Positions 18,504 through 27,746 of a DNA stretch of 64,000 nt are shown here, piece by piece. Location: NCBI GenBank assembly GCA_030704225.1, contig CP131915.1:3782001-3846000 (forward strand). The letters are read 5' to 3'. This DNA is from Kosakonia sp. H02. GTDB taxonomy: Bacteria; Pseudomonadota; Gammaproteobacteria; Enterobacterales; Enterobacteriaceae. Under the pieces are notes generated by a model. It was not told where the DNA came from and ran no database searches. It saw nothing but the letters and a program-made list of their open reading frames with translations. The translations under genes and the position numbers were made by a program. The first letter of the stretch is position 1. Each line of letters starts with the position of its first letter.

Positions 18504-18686
18504 TTAATTGCCGGATTTACGGCCGCCGCTGTGGCTATTCTGGCCGCCTTTTTTCCCCGCTTCGGAAGCACGCTGTGGATCATTTTTAAAATTACCACCG
18601 CTATGTTGACCGCCTTTGCGGCCTGCTTCTGATGCCTTATCACGATCTTCGGCGAAATTACCTGAGCCACCACGATGTTCAGCCAT
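18504..18686 (-). CDS. yciG: KGG-repeat stress protein YciG
   Basis: This 60-residue hydrophilic protein starts MAEHRGGSGNFAEDR and contains the KGG motifs GRKGGQHSGGNF and GKKGGQNS, as in E. coli YciG. The start at 18686 follows AGGAGA. In E. coli and Salmonella it belongs to the general stress regulon. It lies about 100 bases upstream of yciF and is probably cotranscribed with it. Confidence 0.95.
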   Translation of the reverse strand: MAEHRGGSGNFAEDRDKASEAGRKGGQHSGGNFKNDPQRASEAGKKGGQNSHSGGRKSGN

Positions 18687-19214
18687 AATATTTCTCCTGT
18701 TTCGTTGTTTCAATTAACGACATTTAATTAAGTCAATGTCGCCGGCGTTCGTAATTAAATTTAGACGCTGGCTGGAAATAGTCAAACGGCACGTCAAATC
18801 GCAAATATTAATGCTTTGTAAGTAGTTGTGTTTAATTTAACTGAGGGGGTTATTTGAAAGGTATCTTTAAAATAAATAACTTAGCGGCAGTTAGATAAAA
18901 ATAAAATAATCACGTGAGTTATCATCAGGTGATTTCGCTCACAAAATGGCGCAAAACGCGCTTTTTTTGACATAAATTTACCTTTGGGAGAGTGGATATA
19001 TCATTTTTTCTTATGGTTTTAAGAGGAATCTTAAAACCGGAGAGGAATAGTCACTGGCCGGTTGGCTCAGCGGGGCGGCGGGGTCTACTTTTAAACTTCA
19101 TAACGGATACGGCACCCGAAACAGGGGCGACGTTACGATGCCGTTCACCTGAACCAGGCACCGTATCGACGCACCGGGAGTGCACGTACAGCACTTTTTT
19201 GGTGAGGAAGTAAC
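18687..19214. promoter_or_regulatory. Intergenic region with a structured leader before the formate dehydrogenase operon
   Basis: The first 300 bases are AT-rich and should hold the divergent yciG and formate dehydrogenase promoters. From about 19030 to the start codon the sequence becomes GC-rich and can fold. AACCGG 19035-19040 pairs with CCGGTT 19058-19063, and GATACGG 19106-19112 pairs with CCGTATC 19161-19167, enclosing a possible CCC-GAAAC-AGGG hairpin. A long folded leader before a molybdenum enzyme suggests an RNA regulator such as a Moco riboswitch, but I cannot match the consensus by eye. Confidence 0.35.
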
Positions 19215-22187
19215 ATGAGCCTGCAAAAATGTACTGTCATCTATGACGGTAAGCCTTTGATTGGCCTGGCGGATATGCCACTGATCCCGTTTCTTGAGAG
19301 TTGTAACATTACGCTGCCCCATGTCTGTTACCACGAGGCACTGGATCCGTTGAAAACCTGCGATGTTTGCTGGGTGGAGATGGACGGCGAACTGGTGCGC
19401 GGCTGCACGTTGCGCAGCCGCGAGGGCCTTGTCATCAACTCGTTAAGCGAGCCTGCCCGCGCCGCGCGTGAAGAGGGGATGGACAGGTTGCTGGCGAAAC
19501 ATGAGCTGTATTGCACTGTGTGCGAACACAATACCGGCGACTGTACGTTGCATAACACCGCCGTTGATATGCACATTCCGATCCAGCGCTACCCTTATCA
19601 GCGCAAGCCCTATGTTAAAGATCACTCCAACCCGTTTTATACCTACGACCCGGATCAGTGCATTCTCTGTGGTCGCTGTGTCGATGCCTGCCAGAATGTT
19701 GAAGTTAACGAGACGCTGAGCATCGACTACACCATGGAGCACCCACGCGTGCTGTGGGACGGCGGCAACCAGATTGCCGGTTCAAGCTGCGTAAGCTGCG
19801 GCCACTGTGTTACGGTTTGCCCCTGCAATGCGTTGATGGAAAAGAGCATGCAGCCCGATGCCGGGCCATTTACCTCGATGCGTCAGTCCCTGAAACGCCC
19901 GCTCATCGACATCATCAAAACCCTCGAAAATTCCACCGGCGCGGAAGTTATCTCCGGCATTTCGGTTATCGACACCCATTTGCGCCAGCAGGAGATCAAA
20001 CGCACCAAAACCGTCTGTACCTATTGCGGCGTCGGCTGCACGTTTGAAATGTGGACCCGCGATCGCCACCTGTTAAAAGTGCAGCCGCATGTCGACGCGC
20101 CGGTCAACAGCATCTCGACCTGCGTGAAAGGCAAATTCGCCTGGGATTTTATTAATAGCCCGCAGCGACTGACCACGCCGCTTATCCGCGAAAACGATCG
20201 TTTCCGCCCGGCAAGCTGGGAAGAGGCGCTCAGCCTTGTGGCGAAGCGGTTGCTGGAAACTCGCGACCGCTATGGCTCCGACAGCATCGGTTTTATCGGC
20301 TCAAGCAAAGGCAGCAACGAAGAAGCCTATCTGACGCAGAAAATTGCCCGCGCCATCCTTGGCACCAACAGCGTTGATAACTCCTCGCGCTACTGCCAGA
20401 ACCCGGCGACAGAAGGGCTGTTTCGCACCGTGGGTTACGGCGGCGATGCCGGAACCATTGCCGATTTAACCAAAGCCGATTTGGTGGTGATAGTCGGCAG
20501 CAACACCGCCGAAAACCATCCCGTTATCGCTTCACGCCTGAAAGCCGCTAAAAAGCATCACGGGCAGAAATGGCTGGTGGTGGATCCGCGCCGCCATGAA
20601 ATGGCCGAACGCGCCGATCTCCATTTACGCATTCACCCCGGTAGCGATCTGGCATGGGCCAGCGCCATGTCGCGCTATATGTTCGACAACGGCTATGCCG
20701 ACGAAGCCTTCCTCGCTAATCGCGTTAACAAAGTCGACGAGTATCGCCAGTCGCTGGCTCCATTTACGCTGGATTACGCCGCGCAGATCACCGGCCTTGA
20801 TACGGACGAGTTAACCCGCGCAGCCGAAATGATCGGCCTGGCGGGCAGTGTTTGTATCATCTGGGCGATGGGCATTACTCAGCACAGCCACGGGGCCGAT
20901 ACCAGCACTGCGCTCTCCAATTTGCTGCTGGTGACCGGCAACTACGGGCGACCCGGCACCGGCGGTTACCCGATGCGCGGCCACAACAATGTGCAGGGCG
21001 CGAGTGATTTTGGCTGCCTGAAAAATTTCTATCCCGGTTATGAATCCGTTAGCGACCCGAAGGTGCGGGAGAAGTGGGCGAAAGCCTGGGGCGTGCCCGC
21101 CGAGCGCCTCTCGCTGAAAGTAGGACAGGACAACTTTATGATGGTGGAAATGGCGCGTAGCGATCAGATCCGCGCCATGTATGTGATTGGCGAAGAGACC
21201 GCCTTTTCTGACGCCGATGCCCGCAACGTGCATGAAGGCTTTACCAACCTCGATTTCCTGGTGGTGCAGGATATTTTCCTCAGCCGCACGGCGCAGTTCG
21301 CCGATGTGGTGTTACCTGGCTGTCCGAGCGTGGAAAAAGAGGGCACTTTTGTGAACACCGAGCGGCGTATTCAACGCTTCTACCCGGTGATGGAGCCGCT
21401 CGGCGACAGCCGCCCGGACTGGCTAATCCTCACCCAGCTTGCCGCGTATATGGGCCACGACTGGGGCTACCGCCATCCGCAGGAGATCATGGCGGAGGCG
21501 GCCAGCATTGCCGACAGTTTCGCTGGCGTCAGTTATCAGCGCCTGGAGGGATGGAAATCGCAAATCTGGCCGGTCAACGCTGATGGCAGCAGCACACCGC
21601 TGCTTTATACCGAGCGTTTTAAATCCCCCGATGGCCGCGCCTCGCTCTATCCGCTGAGCTGGCAGCCACCCGCCGAAGAGGCGGATGCGCTCTACGATTT
21701 GCTGCTCAACAATGGCCGGATGCTGGAACATTTTCAGTCGACCAACCAGAGCGGCCAGGGCGGGCGCACCACCAGCCTGTCGCCAAACTGGTTTGTTGAA
21801 ATTAGCCCGGAGCTGGCAACCGCCCGCAGCTTGCAGGAAGGCGACTGGGTAAAACTGATCTCCCGGCGCGGGGAAGTGGAGGTGCCGGTCGTTATCACCG
21901 AACGTGTGGCGGGCAAGGTGCTGTTTATCTCCATCCATCAGGGCAAAGATGGCATCAACAGGTTAACCGGTGAGCACCACGATCCGCAGGTCAACACCCC
22001 GGCCTATAAAGAGCTGGCGGTACGCCTTGAACCCGTTGATCGTCCGCCGCTTCCCGACCCGCTGCCGAAACATAACTTTCGTCACGGTAAACGCACACCC
22101 ATCGCCAGGGTGCCCGTGGAAGAGAAATGGCGGCGCGACGATTACCGCGAACCGCCGGAAACCGAACCCCACCCGGAGAAATTTTGA
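19215..22187 (+). CDS. Molybdenum formate dehydrogenase, ForC/YrhE-like
   Basis: This 990-residue protein should oxidise formate to CO2. The N-terminus has a [2Fe-2S] ferredoxin-like domain, a His/Cys cluster region (HELYCTVCEHNTGDC) and two [4Fe-4S] motifs (CILCGRCVDAC and CVSCGHCVTVC). The molybdopterin domain follows, with a further cluster at Cys268-x2-Cys271-x3-Cys275. The Mo ligand position is Cys394 in SSRYCQNPATEGL, so it is not a selenoprotein. A substrate-binding Arg is kept in MRGHNNVQG. The SSRYCQ form with a following DUF1641 gene matches B. subtilis YrhE/YjgC (ForC), which is known to feed menaquinone. GAGGAAG precedes the start. Confidence 0.92.
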   Translation: MSLQKCTVIYDGKPLIGLADMPLIPFLESCNITLPHVCYHEALDPLKTCDVCWVEMDGELVRGCTLRSREGLVINSLSEPARAAREEGMDRLLAKHELYCTVCEHNTGDCTLHNTAVDMHIPIQRYPYQRKPYVKDHSNPFYTYDPDQCILCGRCVDACQNVEVNETLSIDYTMEHPRVLWDGGNQIAGSSCVSCGHCVTVCPCNALMEKSMQPDAGPFTSMRQSLKRPLIDIIKTLENSTGAEVISGISVIDTHLRQQEIKRTKTVCTYCGVGCTFEMWTRDRHLLKVQPHVDAPVNSISTCVKGKFAWDFINSPQRLTTPLIRENDRFRPASWEEALSLVAKRLLETRDRYGSDSIGFIGSSKGSNEEAYLTQKIARAILGTNSVDNSSRYCQNPATEGLFRTVGYGGDAGTIADLTKADLVVIVGSNTAENHPVIASRLKAAKKHHGQKWLVVDPRRHEMAERADLHLRIHPGSDLAWASAMSRYMFDNGYADEAFLANRVNKVDEYRQSLAPFTLDYAAQITGLDTDELTRAAEMIGLAGSVCIIWAMGITQHSHGADTSTALSNLLLVTGNYGRPGTGGYPMRGHNNVQGASDFGCLKNFYPGYESVSDPKVREKWAKAWGVPAERLSLKVGQDNFMMVEMARSDQIRAMYVIGEETAFSDADARNVHEGFTNLDFLVVQDIFLSRTAQFADVVLPGCPSVEKEGTFVNTERRIQRFYPVMEPLGDSRPDWLILTQLAAYMGHDWGYRHPQEIMAEAASIADSFAGVSYQRLEGWKSQIWPVNADGSSTPLLYTERFKSPDGRASLYPLSWQPPAEEADALYDLLLNNGRMLEHFQSTNQSGQGGRTTSLSPNWFVEISPELATARSLQEGDWVKLISRRGEVEVPVVITERVAGKVLFISIHQGKDGINRLTGEHHDPQVNTPAYKELAVRLEPVDRPPLPDPLPKHNFRHGKRTPIARVPVEEKWRRDDYREPPETEPHPEKF

Positions 22188-22666
22188 TGGCTAAAGCGAT
22201 TGATTATCAGCCGGAACCGGCAAAAATCGGCCCCGATGCGCACGAGGAACTGGAGCGTTTACTGGAAACGCTGCACCAACATGGCGTGCTGCGCCTGGCG
22301 AACGACCTGGTGGCGGCCAATAACGAGGTGGCGCAGGTGCTGGTCAAAGGCTTGCAGCGCGAAGGTACGCTCAATGTGCTGCAAAATATCTCGGTGTTGT
22401 TGATGGCGCTCTCCAGCGTGCCGCCGGACAAAATGTACAAACTGGCGTTTGGCCTGCGCGATATGGCCGATGCCTTCAGCCAGCCGCCGTCGCAAAGTGA
22501 GCAGAAAGCGCCGGGGGGGCGCGGAGTGTGGAAGATGTTGCACGACGATGAGCTCTGGGGGGCGCTGCAACCGCTGTTGCAGGGTCTGAAAGCCTTCTCC
22601 CGACGCATGGATGAGCCGGTAGACAAACCCATCTCAGCCTGGACGGGCAAGCCCAGCGACGCATGA
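22187..22666 (+). CDS. DUF1641 protein, ForE/YrhD-like partner of formate dehydrogenase
   Basis: This is a 159-residue protein with the core NEVAQVLVKGLQREGTLNVLQ and a membrane-avid stretch ISVLLMALSSV. DUF1641 proteins accompany YrhE-type formate dehydrogenases in Bacillus, where ForE has been reported to link the catalytic subunit to menaquinone. The start ATG at 22187 overlaps the TGA of the formate dehydrogenase gene (TGATG), with GGAGA upstream, so translation is coupled. Its stop overlaps the oxidase subunit start in the same way. The tight packing argues that all four products work together. Confidence 0.85.
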   Translation: MAKAIDYQPEPAKIGPDAHEELERLLETLHQHGVLRLANDLVAANNEVAQVLVKGLQREGTLNVLQNISVLLMALSSVPPDKMYKLAFGLRDMADAFSQPPSQSEQKAPGGRGVWKMLHDDELWGALQPLLQGLKAFSRRMDEPVDKPISAWTGKPSDA

Positions 22667-24045
22667 TGAGCGAGGAATTCACTTTATTGCTGGCGCGCGG
22701 CCAGTTTGCCTTCACCATCGGTTTTCATATCGTGCTGGCGGCGTTCACCATTGGCCTGGCGCAGTTCCTCATGTTCCTTGAAGGCATGTGGCTGTGGCGC
22801 AAACAGCAAATCTGGCTCTCGCTCTGGCGCTACTGGAGCAAAATCTTTGCGCTGAATGTGGCGGTTGGCGTGGTCACCGGCGTGGTGATGGAGTTTGCTT
22901 TCGGCACTAACTGGAGCGGTCTTGCCAGCCGCGCCGGGTCGGTGCTCGGGCCGATGATGTATATGGAAGTGCTGGTGGCGTTTTTCCTCGAAGCGGGGTT
23001 TATGGGCGTGGTGCTGTTTGGTATGGGCAAAGTGCGCCCGTGGGTGCACTTTTTAGCCACCTGCATTGTCGCGCTTGGCTCGTTTATCAGCGCCTTCTGG
23101 ATCCTCGCCGCCAACTCATGGATGCAAACCCCGGATGGCTTTAGCCTCGCGGCGGACGGGCGCGTGATCCCTGTCGACTGGTGGGCGGCGATTATCAACC
23201 CCTCGTTTCCCTGGCGCATGGCGCACATGGTGGTCGCGGCGATGCTCGGCACGGCCTGCCTGGTGGCGGCCTGCGGCGCATGGCATCTGCTGCGCGATGC
23301 CCGGCAACTGCCCGCGCGCAAAATGTTCTCTCTCGGCCTGTGGATGCTGGTGTTGCTGGCACCGGTACAGGTGGTGCTTGGCGATCTGCATGGCGAAAAC
23401 ACCCGCGATTATCAGCCGATTAAACTGGCGGCGATGGAAGGCGCATGGGATCCGCCGCCCGCAGGCGAGGGTGAGCCGCTGCGCCTGTTCGCGCTACCGG
23501 ATATGCAGCAGCGGCGTAATCTCTATGAAGTGGCGATCCCCAATATCGGCTCGCTCTATTTGCGACACAATCTTGAAGGCCGCATCCATACCCTGAACCA
23601 GTATCCGCCGGAGGATCTGCCCTGGGTCCCGGCGGTGTTCTGGTCTTTTCGCGTGATGGTCGGTCTTGGCATTCTGATGGTGGCGGCGGGCATCGCCGGG
23701 CTGGTGGTGCGCCTGCGCGGGCGGTTATGGCAGGCCCGCTGGTTGCAACGCTGGATGGTGCTGATGGCACCGGCCGGTTTTGTCGCCATGCTGGCCGGTT
23801 GGCTGGTCACCGAAACCGGCCGTCAGCCGTGGACAATCTACGGCTTACTGCGCACTTCCGAAAGCGCTTCGCCCGTCGCCGGGCAGCTCGTGCTCGGGTC
23901 GCTTGCCGTGACGGTGCTGGTTTATCTTGTGCTTTTTTCGCTCGGGCTGTGGTTTTTGCTGCGCCTGATGTCACGCTTGCCCACGCCTGATGAAGAGGGC
24001 GCGGAGCCGGAAGTGGCAAAACGCAGTGGGAACGGGGAGGCATAA
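22663..24045 (+). CDS. Cytochrome bd-type quinol oxidase subunit I (CydA/CioA)
   Basis: This membrane protein oxidises quinol and reduces O2. Conserved features seen are His22 (haem b595 ligand) in GFHIVLAAFTIG, the Glu pair in MEVLVAFFLEAGF (equivalent to E. coli Glu99 and Glu107), His in WRMAHMVV (equivalent to His186), and the quinol-site Lys/Glu in PIKLAAMEGAW. At 460 residues it lacks the long Q-loop of E. coli CydA and resembles the shorter CioA type. The ATG overlaps the upstream stop (ATGATGA). A second in-frame ATG at 22666 is equally possible. Confidence 0.93.
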   Translation: MMSEEFTLLLARGQFAFTIGFHIVLAAFTIGLAQFLMFLEGMWLWRKQQIWLSLWRYWSKIFALNVAVGVVTGVVMEFAFGTNWSGLASRAGSVLGPMMYMEVLVAFFLEAGFMGVVLFGMGKVRPWVHFLATCIVALGSFISAFWILAANSWMQTPDGFSLAADGRVIPVDWWAAIINPSFPWRMAHMVVAAMLGTACLVAACGAWHLLRDARQLPARKMFSLGLWMLVLLAPVQVVLGDLHGENTRDYQPIKLAAMEGAWDPPPAGEGEPLRLFALPDMQQRRNLYEVAIPNIGSLYLRHNLEGRIHTLNQYPPEDLPWVPAVFWSFRVMVGLGILMVAAGIAGLVVRLRGRLWQARWLQRWMVLMAPAGFVAMLAGWLVTETGRQPWTIYGLLRTSESASPVAGQLVLGSLAVTVLVYLVLFSLGLWFLLRLMSRLPTPDEEGAEPEVAKRSGNGEA

Positions 24046-24046
24046 C

Positions 24047-25033
24047 ATGCAGGCGATAGTGGGTTTACCCTGGTTGCATACCCTTTCTGCCGCCGCGCTG
24101 GCGGGCAGTTTGTTGATTTACGTGCTGCTCGATGGCACCGATTTGGGCGCGGGCATCCTGAGCGGGTTTCAGCGCAGCCCCGAAGGGCGGCATATTATCA
24201 ATCTTTCGTTGTTACCGGTGTGGGACGGCAACGAAACCTGGCTGGTCCTGACGGTGGGCGGCCTGCTGGGGCTGTTTCCGCTGGCGTATGCCATTGTGCT
24301 GAGCGCGCTCTACGTTCCGCTGTTTGTCATGCTGCTGGCGCTGGTGGTGCGCGGCATGGCAATTGAATATCGCCCCCACGCGCCACGGTTGTTCGATGGG
24401 ATGTTGTTTGGCGGATCGCTACTGGCGGCGCTGGCGCAGGGCGTACTGGTCGGGACATTGTTGCAGGGGATCAGCACCGACGGCCAGCAATTTACCGGCA
24501 GCGGCTTCGAATGGCTGCGGCCATTTCCGCTCTACTGCGGCGTGGCGCTGGCCGTGGGCTACGCGATGATGGGCGCGGGCTGGTTAGTCTGGCGCTGCAC
24601 CGGTGCGCTGCAAAACTGGGGGCGGCGTATACTGCCGTGGCTCGCCCTGCTTACTGCGTTGCTGGCTGCGGGGTTAGTTATCTGGAGCGCGCTGTTGCAG
24701 GAGACCTGGCGCCAGCATTTACTTAACCCGTGGTTGTGGTTGCCGCCCGGCGTGGGGGCGCTTCTGGGTGGGGGCGTGTTGTTTGTTGGCCTTGCGGGGC
24801 GACGCTCATTTATGCCGCTGGTCGGGGTATTGATAGGGGTTGTTTGCGCCTTCAGTCTGCTGGTGTTAACGCTTTTCCCGTGGATTGTGCCGCCGGTGTT
24901 ATCCATCAGCCAGGCCGCCGCGCCGCCCGCGACACAAAAATTTTTACTTTTAAGTTTCGCGCTCCTGGTGCCGGTGACGCTGTTATACAACACGTGGGGT
25001 TTTCGTTTGTTCAGTGGAAAAATAGTCGGATAG
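24047..25033 (+). CDS. Cytochrome bd-type quinol oxidase subunit II (CydB/CioB)
   Basis: This 328-residue integral membrane protein has the family signature LLDGTDLGAGILSGF near residue 25, LLPVWDGNETWLV, and about eight hydrophobic segments. The start at 24047 follows GGGGAGG one base after the subunit I stop. It is shorter than E. coli CydB and normal for CioB. No cydX-like micropeptide is evident directly after it. It completes a four-gene unit formate dehydrogenase - DUF1641 - oxidase I - oxidase II. Confidence 0.92.
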   Translation: MQAIVGLPWLHTLSAAALAGSLLIYVLLDGTDLGAGILSGFQRSPEGRHIINLSLLPVWDGNETWLVLTVGGLLGLFPLAYAIVLSALYVPLFVMLLALVVRGMAIEYRPHAPRLFDGMLFGGSLLAALAQGVLVGTLLQGISTDGQQFTGSGFEWLRPFPLYCGVALAVGYAMMGAGWLVWRCTGALQNWGRRILPWLALLTALLAAGLVIWSALLQETWRQHLLNPWLWLPPGVGALLGGGVLFVGLAGRRSFMPLVGVLIGVVCAFSLLVLTLFPWIVPPVLSISQAAAPPATQKFLLLSFALLVPVTLLYNTWGFRLFSGKIVG

Positions 25034-25102
25034 TTTTTAAAAACCGGTCTATAAGAATAGTGGCAACACTGTTATTAAACAGCACTGCACGGAGACGCTT
25101 CT

Positions 25103-25312
25103 ATGTCCAGAGCAAAAGCTTACAACCTGAAGCAGGCGTATCAGATGATAACCTCAGGCAAGCATCAACAAGTTGAGCTGGCCTTTGATGTCGATGCCGA
25201 TACATTTTTTATGTTAACGACTAACTATGGTCTGAGCGGGGCAAAGATTGACCGCCACGATAACCATTTTGTGCTCACCCTTGAGCAAGAAGCCTCGTCA
25301 GCCTCTGGCTGA
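25103..25312 (+). CDS. Small conserved-looking protein, 69 residues, unknown function
   Basis: The frame starts at ATG 25103 behind GGAG and encodes a soluble protein beginning MSRAKAYNLKQAYQMI. The sequence suggests one helix followed by beta strands (VELAFDVDADTFFMLTTNYG, HFVLTLEQE). There is no hydrophobic segment, so it is not a CydX-type oxidase subunit. It lies 69 bases after the oxidase operon and may be its last gene or an independent unit. I do not recognise the family with confidence. Confidence 0.7.
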   Translation: MSRAKAYNLKQAYQMITSGKHQQVELAFDVDADTFFMLTTNYGLSGAKIDRHDNHFVLTLEQEASSASG

Positions 25313-25471
25313 GAAATCGTTTTTAACTGTCATACCGGCGTTACATTTCTCCCTTTTAATAGCGGCGAGCCTGCCACTGTTAGTGCTTCATCCGGTGTGG
25401 CTTCATGTGGTGTTACCCTGATTTTTAGCGGCGCTTTTGCCGCTGGACAAAACTCGTTATCAAAACACTTT

Positions 25472-25494
25472 CCCGGCAGCGCCGGGTTTTTTTT
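25472..25494 (+). terminator. Strong Rho-independent terminator, plus strand
   Basis: CCCGGC, loop AGC, GCCGGG, then eight T residues. The preceding 160 bases (25313-25471) hold no gene, but an extra hairpin AGCGGC/GCCGCT lies at about 25427-25444. It ends transcription of the 69-residue gene or of an unannotated small RNA. Confidence 0.85.
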
Positions 25495-25503
25495 ATCCGC
25501 CAT

Positions 25504-25538
25504 AAAAAAGCCTGCGGGCCTTTTCAGGCGTCGCAGGC
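25504..25538 (-). terminator. Rho-independent terminator of katG
   Basis: Read on the minus strand, GCCTGCG and CGCAGGC pair across a 15-base loop and are followed by TTTTTT. It lies 19 bases after the katG stop. Confidence 0.8.
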
Positions 25539-25556
25539 CAGGTAAGCCAGAAGCGA

Positions 25557-27746
25557 CTACAGCAGGTCGAAACGATCCAGATTCATCACTTTCGTCCAGG
25601 CAGCAACAAAGTCGGTGACAAATTTCTCTTTGCCATCGGCGCTGGCATAGACTTCTGCCAGGGCGCGCAGCACCGAGTTGGAGCCAAACACCAGATCGGC
25701 GCGGGTCGCGGTGTATTTCACTTCACCGCTGCGGCGATCGCGGCCTTCGAACAGCTCGGCTTTCTCGTCCGTTGCTTTCCATGCGGTGCGCATATCCAGC
25801 AGGTTGACGAAGAAATCGGTGTTCAGCACGCCCACGTTGTCGGTAAAGACGCCGTGCAAGCTGCCGTCATAATTCGCGCCCAGCGCCCGCAGGCCGCCCA
25901 CCAGCGCGGTCATTTCCGGCGCGGTCAGCGTCAGTTGCTGCGCTTTATCAATCAGCAACGTTTCGGTGCTGATGCCGTCCCAGACGCGGCGATAGTTACG
26001 GAAACCATCGGCCAGCGGCTCCATTAATGCGAAAGAGTCCACACCGGTCTGATCCTGGCGCGCATCAACACGGCCCGGCGTAAAGGGAACCGTCACCTGC
26101 ACACCCGCAGCGGCCGCGGCTTTTTCCACGCCCACCACACCGGCCAGCACAATGACGTCTGCCAGCGAGGCTCTGCCGGAAGTTTTCTGGATGCTTTGCA
26201 GCGCAGGCAGCACCTTCGCGGCAATGGCGTTCACTTCCCAGTTTTTCTGCGGATCGAGTGCCAGACGCGCACCGTTGGCACCGCCGCGCTTGTCACCGCC
26301 ACGGAAGGTGGACGCAGACGCCCACGCCACCGACACCAGTTCGCTCACCGACAAACCGGACTCGGCAATCGCCGCTTTCAGGTTAGCGATATCTGCGCCA
26401 TTGGGTTGATGCACGGCCGCTGGCAGCGGATCCTGCCAAATCAGATCTTCTTTCGGCACTTCCGGGCCAATGTAGCGTGATTTCGGCCCCATATCGCGGT
26501 GGGTCAGTTTGAACCAGGCGCGGGCAAAGGCTTCATTAAACGCCTGCGGATCGTTCAGGAAGCGGCGCGAGATTTTCTCGAACTCCGGGTCGAAACGCAG
26601 CGTCAGGTCAGTGACCAGCATGGTTGGCTTGCGTTTTTTCGCCGGATCAAACGGGTCCGGGATAACCTCTTCGGCATCTTTGGCTTCGAACTGAATTGCA
26701 CCACCAGGGCTACGGGTCTGCACCCATTCATAGTTGAACAGGTTCTCGAAGAAGTAGTGGCTCCACTGGGTCGGCGTTTGCGTCCATGCCACTTCCAGCC
26801 CGGAAGTAATCGCATCGGCGCCTGCGCCGCTGCCAAATGTGCTGCTCCAGCCTAACCCCTGCGCTTCCAGCGGGGCGGTTTCCGGGTCTGCGCCCACATA
26901 GTCCGGTGCGTGAGCCGCGCCGTGGGTTTTACCGAGCGTATGGCCCCCGGCGATCAGCGCCACGGTCTCTTCATCGTTCATGCCCATGTTGCCAAAGGTC
27001 GCGCGAATGGCGGCTGCGGCAGAAACCGGCTCGCCGCTGGCGTTTGGCCCTTCCGGGTTAACGTAGATAAGCCCCATTTCCGTTGCGCCGATGGCGGCCT
27101 GCGCCAGGCTTTCCGGGTGACGATGGCTCAACCACTCTTTTTCATTACCCCAGTCGATGTCCATATCCGGCTCCCAGACATCTTCCCGGCCTGCGCCGAA
27201 ACCGAAGGTGCGAAAACCGGCGTTTTCCAGCGCGACGTTACCCGCGAGGATAATCAAATCGCCCCAGGAGATTTGCTGGCCATATTTCTGTTTCACCGGC
27301 CACAGCAGGCGACGGGCTTTATCCAGGCTGACGTTATCCGGCCAGGAGTTCAGCGGAGCAAAACGCTGTTGGCCGCGCCCGGAGCCGCCACGCCCGTCAA
27401 CGGTGCGATACGTCCCCGCACTGTGCCAGGCCATACGAATAAACAGCCCGATATAGCTGCCCCAGTCGGCTGGCCACCACTCCTGAGAATCTGTCAGCAC
27501 GCCGCGAATATCGGCTTTCAGGGCGCTGTAATCGAGTTTTTTGAATGCTTCGCGGTAATTGAAGTTTTCACCCAGCGGGTTAGAACGGTTGGAGTGTTGG
27601 TTCAGCAGATCGACGCGTAGCTGGTTCGGCCACCAGTCACGGTTGGTCATCGGGCCGCCGGGCTTCGGCGTCGGTTTACTGGACGTGTTATGAAAAGGGC
27701 ACTTCTCAATGGATGAATCACCGGTGAAATCGTCTGACGTGCTCAT
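25557..27746 (-). CDS. katG: Bifunctional catalase-peroxidase KatG
   Basis: KatG destroys hydrogen peroxide with one haem. The distal Arg-Trp-His site is visible in IRMAWHSAGTYR, with the crosslink tyrosine in GLIYVNPEGP and the proximal His in IAGGHTLGKTHG. A C-terminal non-catalytic peroxidase-like domain follows. The start at 27746 (MSTSDD) follows GGAG and gives 729 residues, the normal length. An upstream in-frame extension of 46 codons has no family character and is excluded. It lies divergent to the OBAP-like lipoprotein gene. I could not define an OxyR site by eye. Confidence 0.97.
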   Translation of the reverse strand: MSTSDDFTGDSSIEKCPFHNTSSKPTPKPGGPMTNRDWWPNQLRVDLLNQHSNRSNPLGENFNYREAFKKLDYSALKADIRGVLTDSQEWWPADWGSYIGLFIRMAWHSAGTYRTVDGRGGSGRGQQRFAPLNSWPDNVSLDKARRLLWPVKQKYGQQISWGDLIILAGNVALENAGFRTFGFGAGREDVWEPDMDIDWGNEKEWLSHRHPESLAQAAIGATEMGLIYVNPEGPNASGEPVSAAAAIRATFGNMGMNDEETVALIAGGHTLGKTHGAAHAPDYVGADPETAPLEAQGLGWSSTFGSGAGADAITSGLEVAWTQTPTQWSHYFFENLFNYEWVQTRSPGGAIQFEAKDAEEVIPDPFDPAKKRKPTMLVTDLTLRFDPEFEKISRRFLNDPQAFNEAFARAWFKLTHRDMGPKSRYIGPEVPKEDLIWQDPLPAAVHQPNGADIANLKAAIAESGLSVSELVSVAWASASTFRGGDKRGGANGARLALDPQKNWEVNAIAAKVLPALQSIQKTSGRASLADVIVLAGVVGVEKAAAAAGVQVTVPFTPGRVDARQDQTGVDSFALMEPLADGFRNYRRVWDGISTETLLIDKAQQLTLTAPEMTALVGGLRALGANYDGSLHGVFTDNVGVLNTDFFVNLLDMRTAWKATDEKAELFEGRDRRSGEVKYTATRADLVFGSNSVLRALAEVYASADGKEKFVTDFVAAWTKVMNLDRFDLL

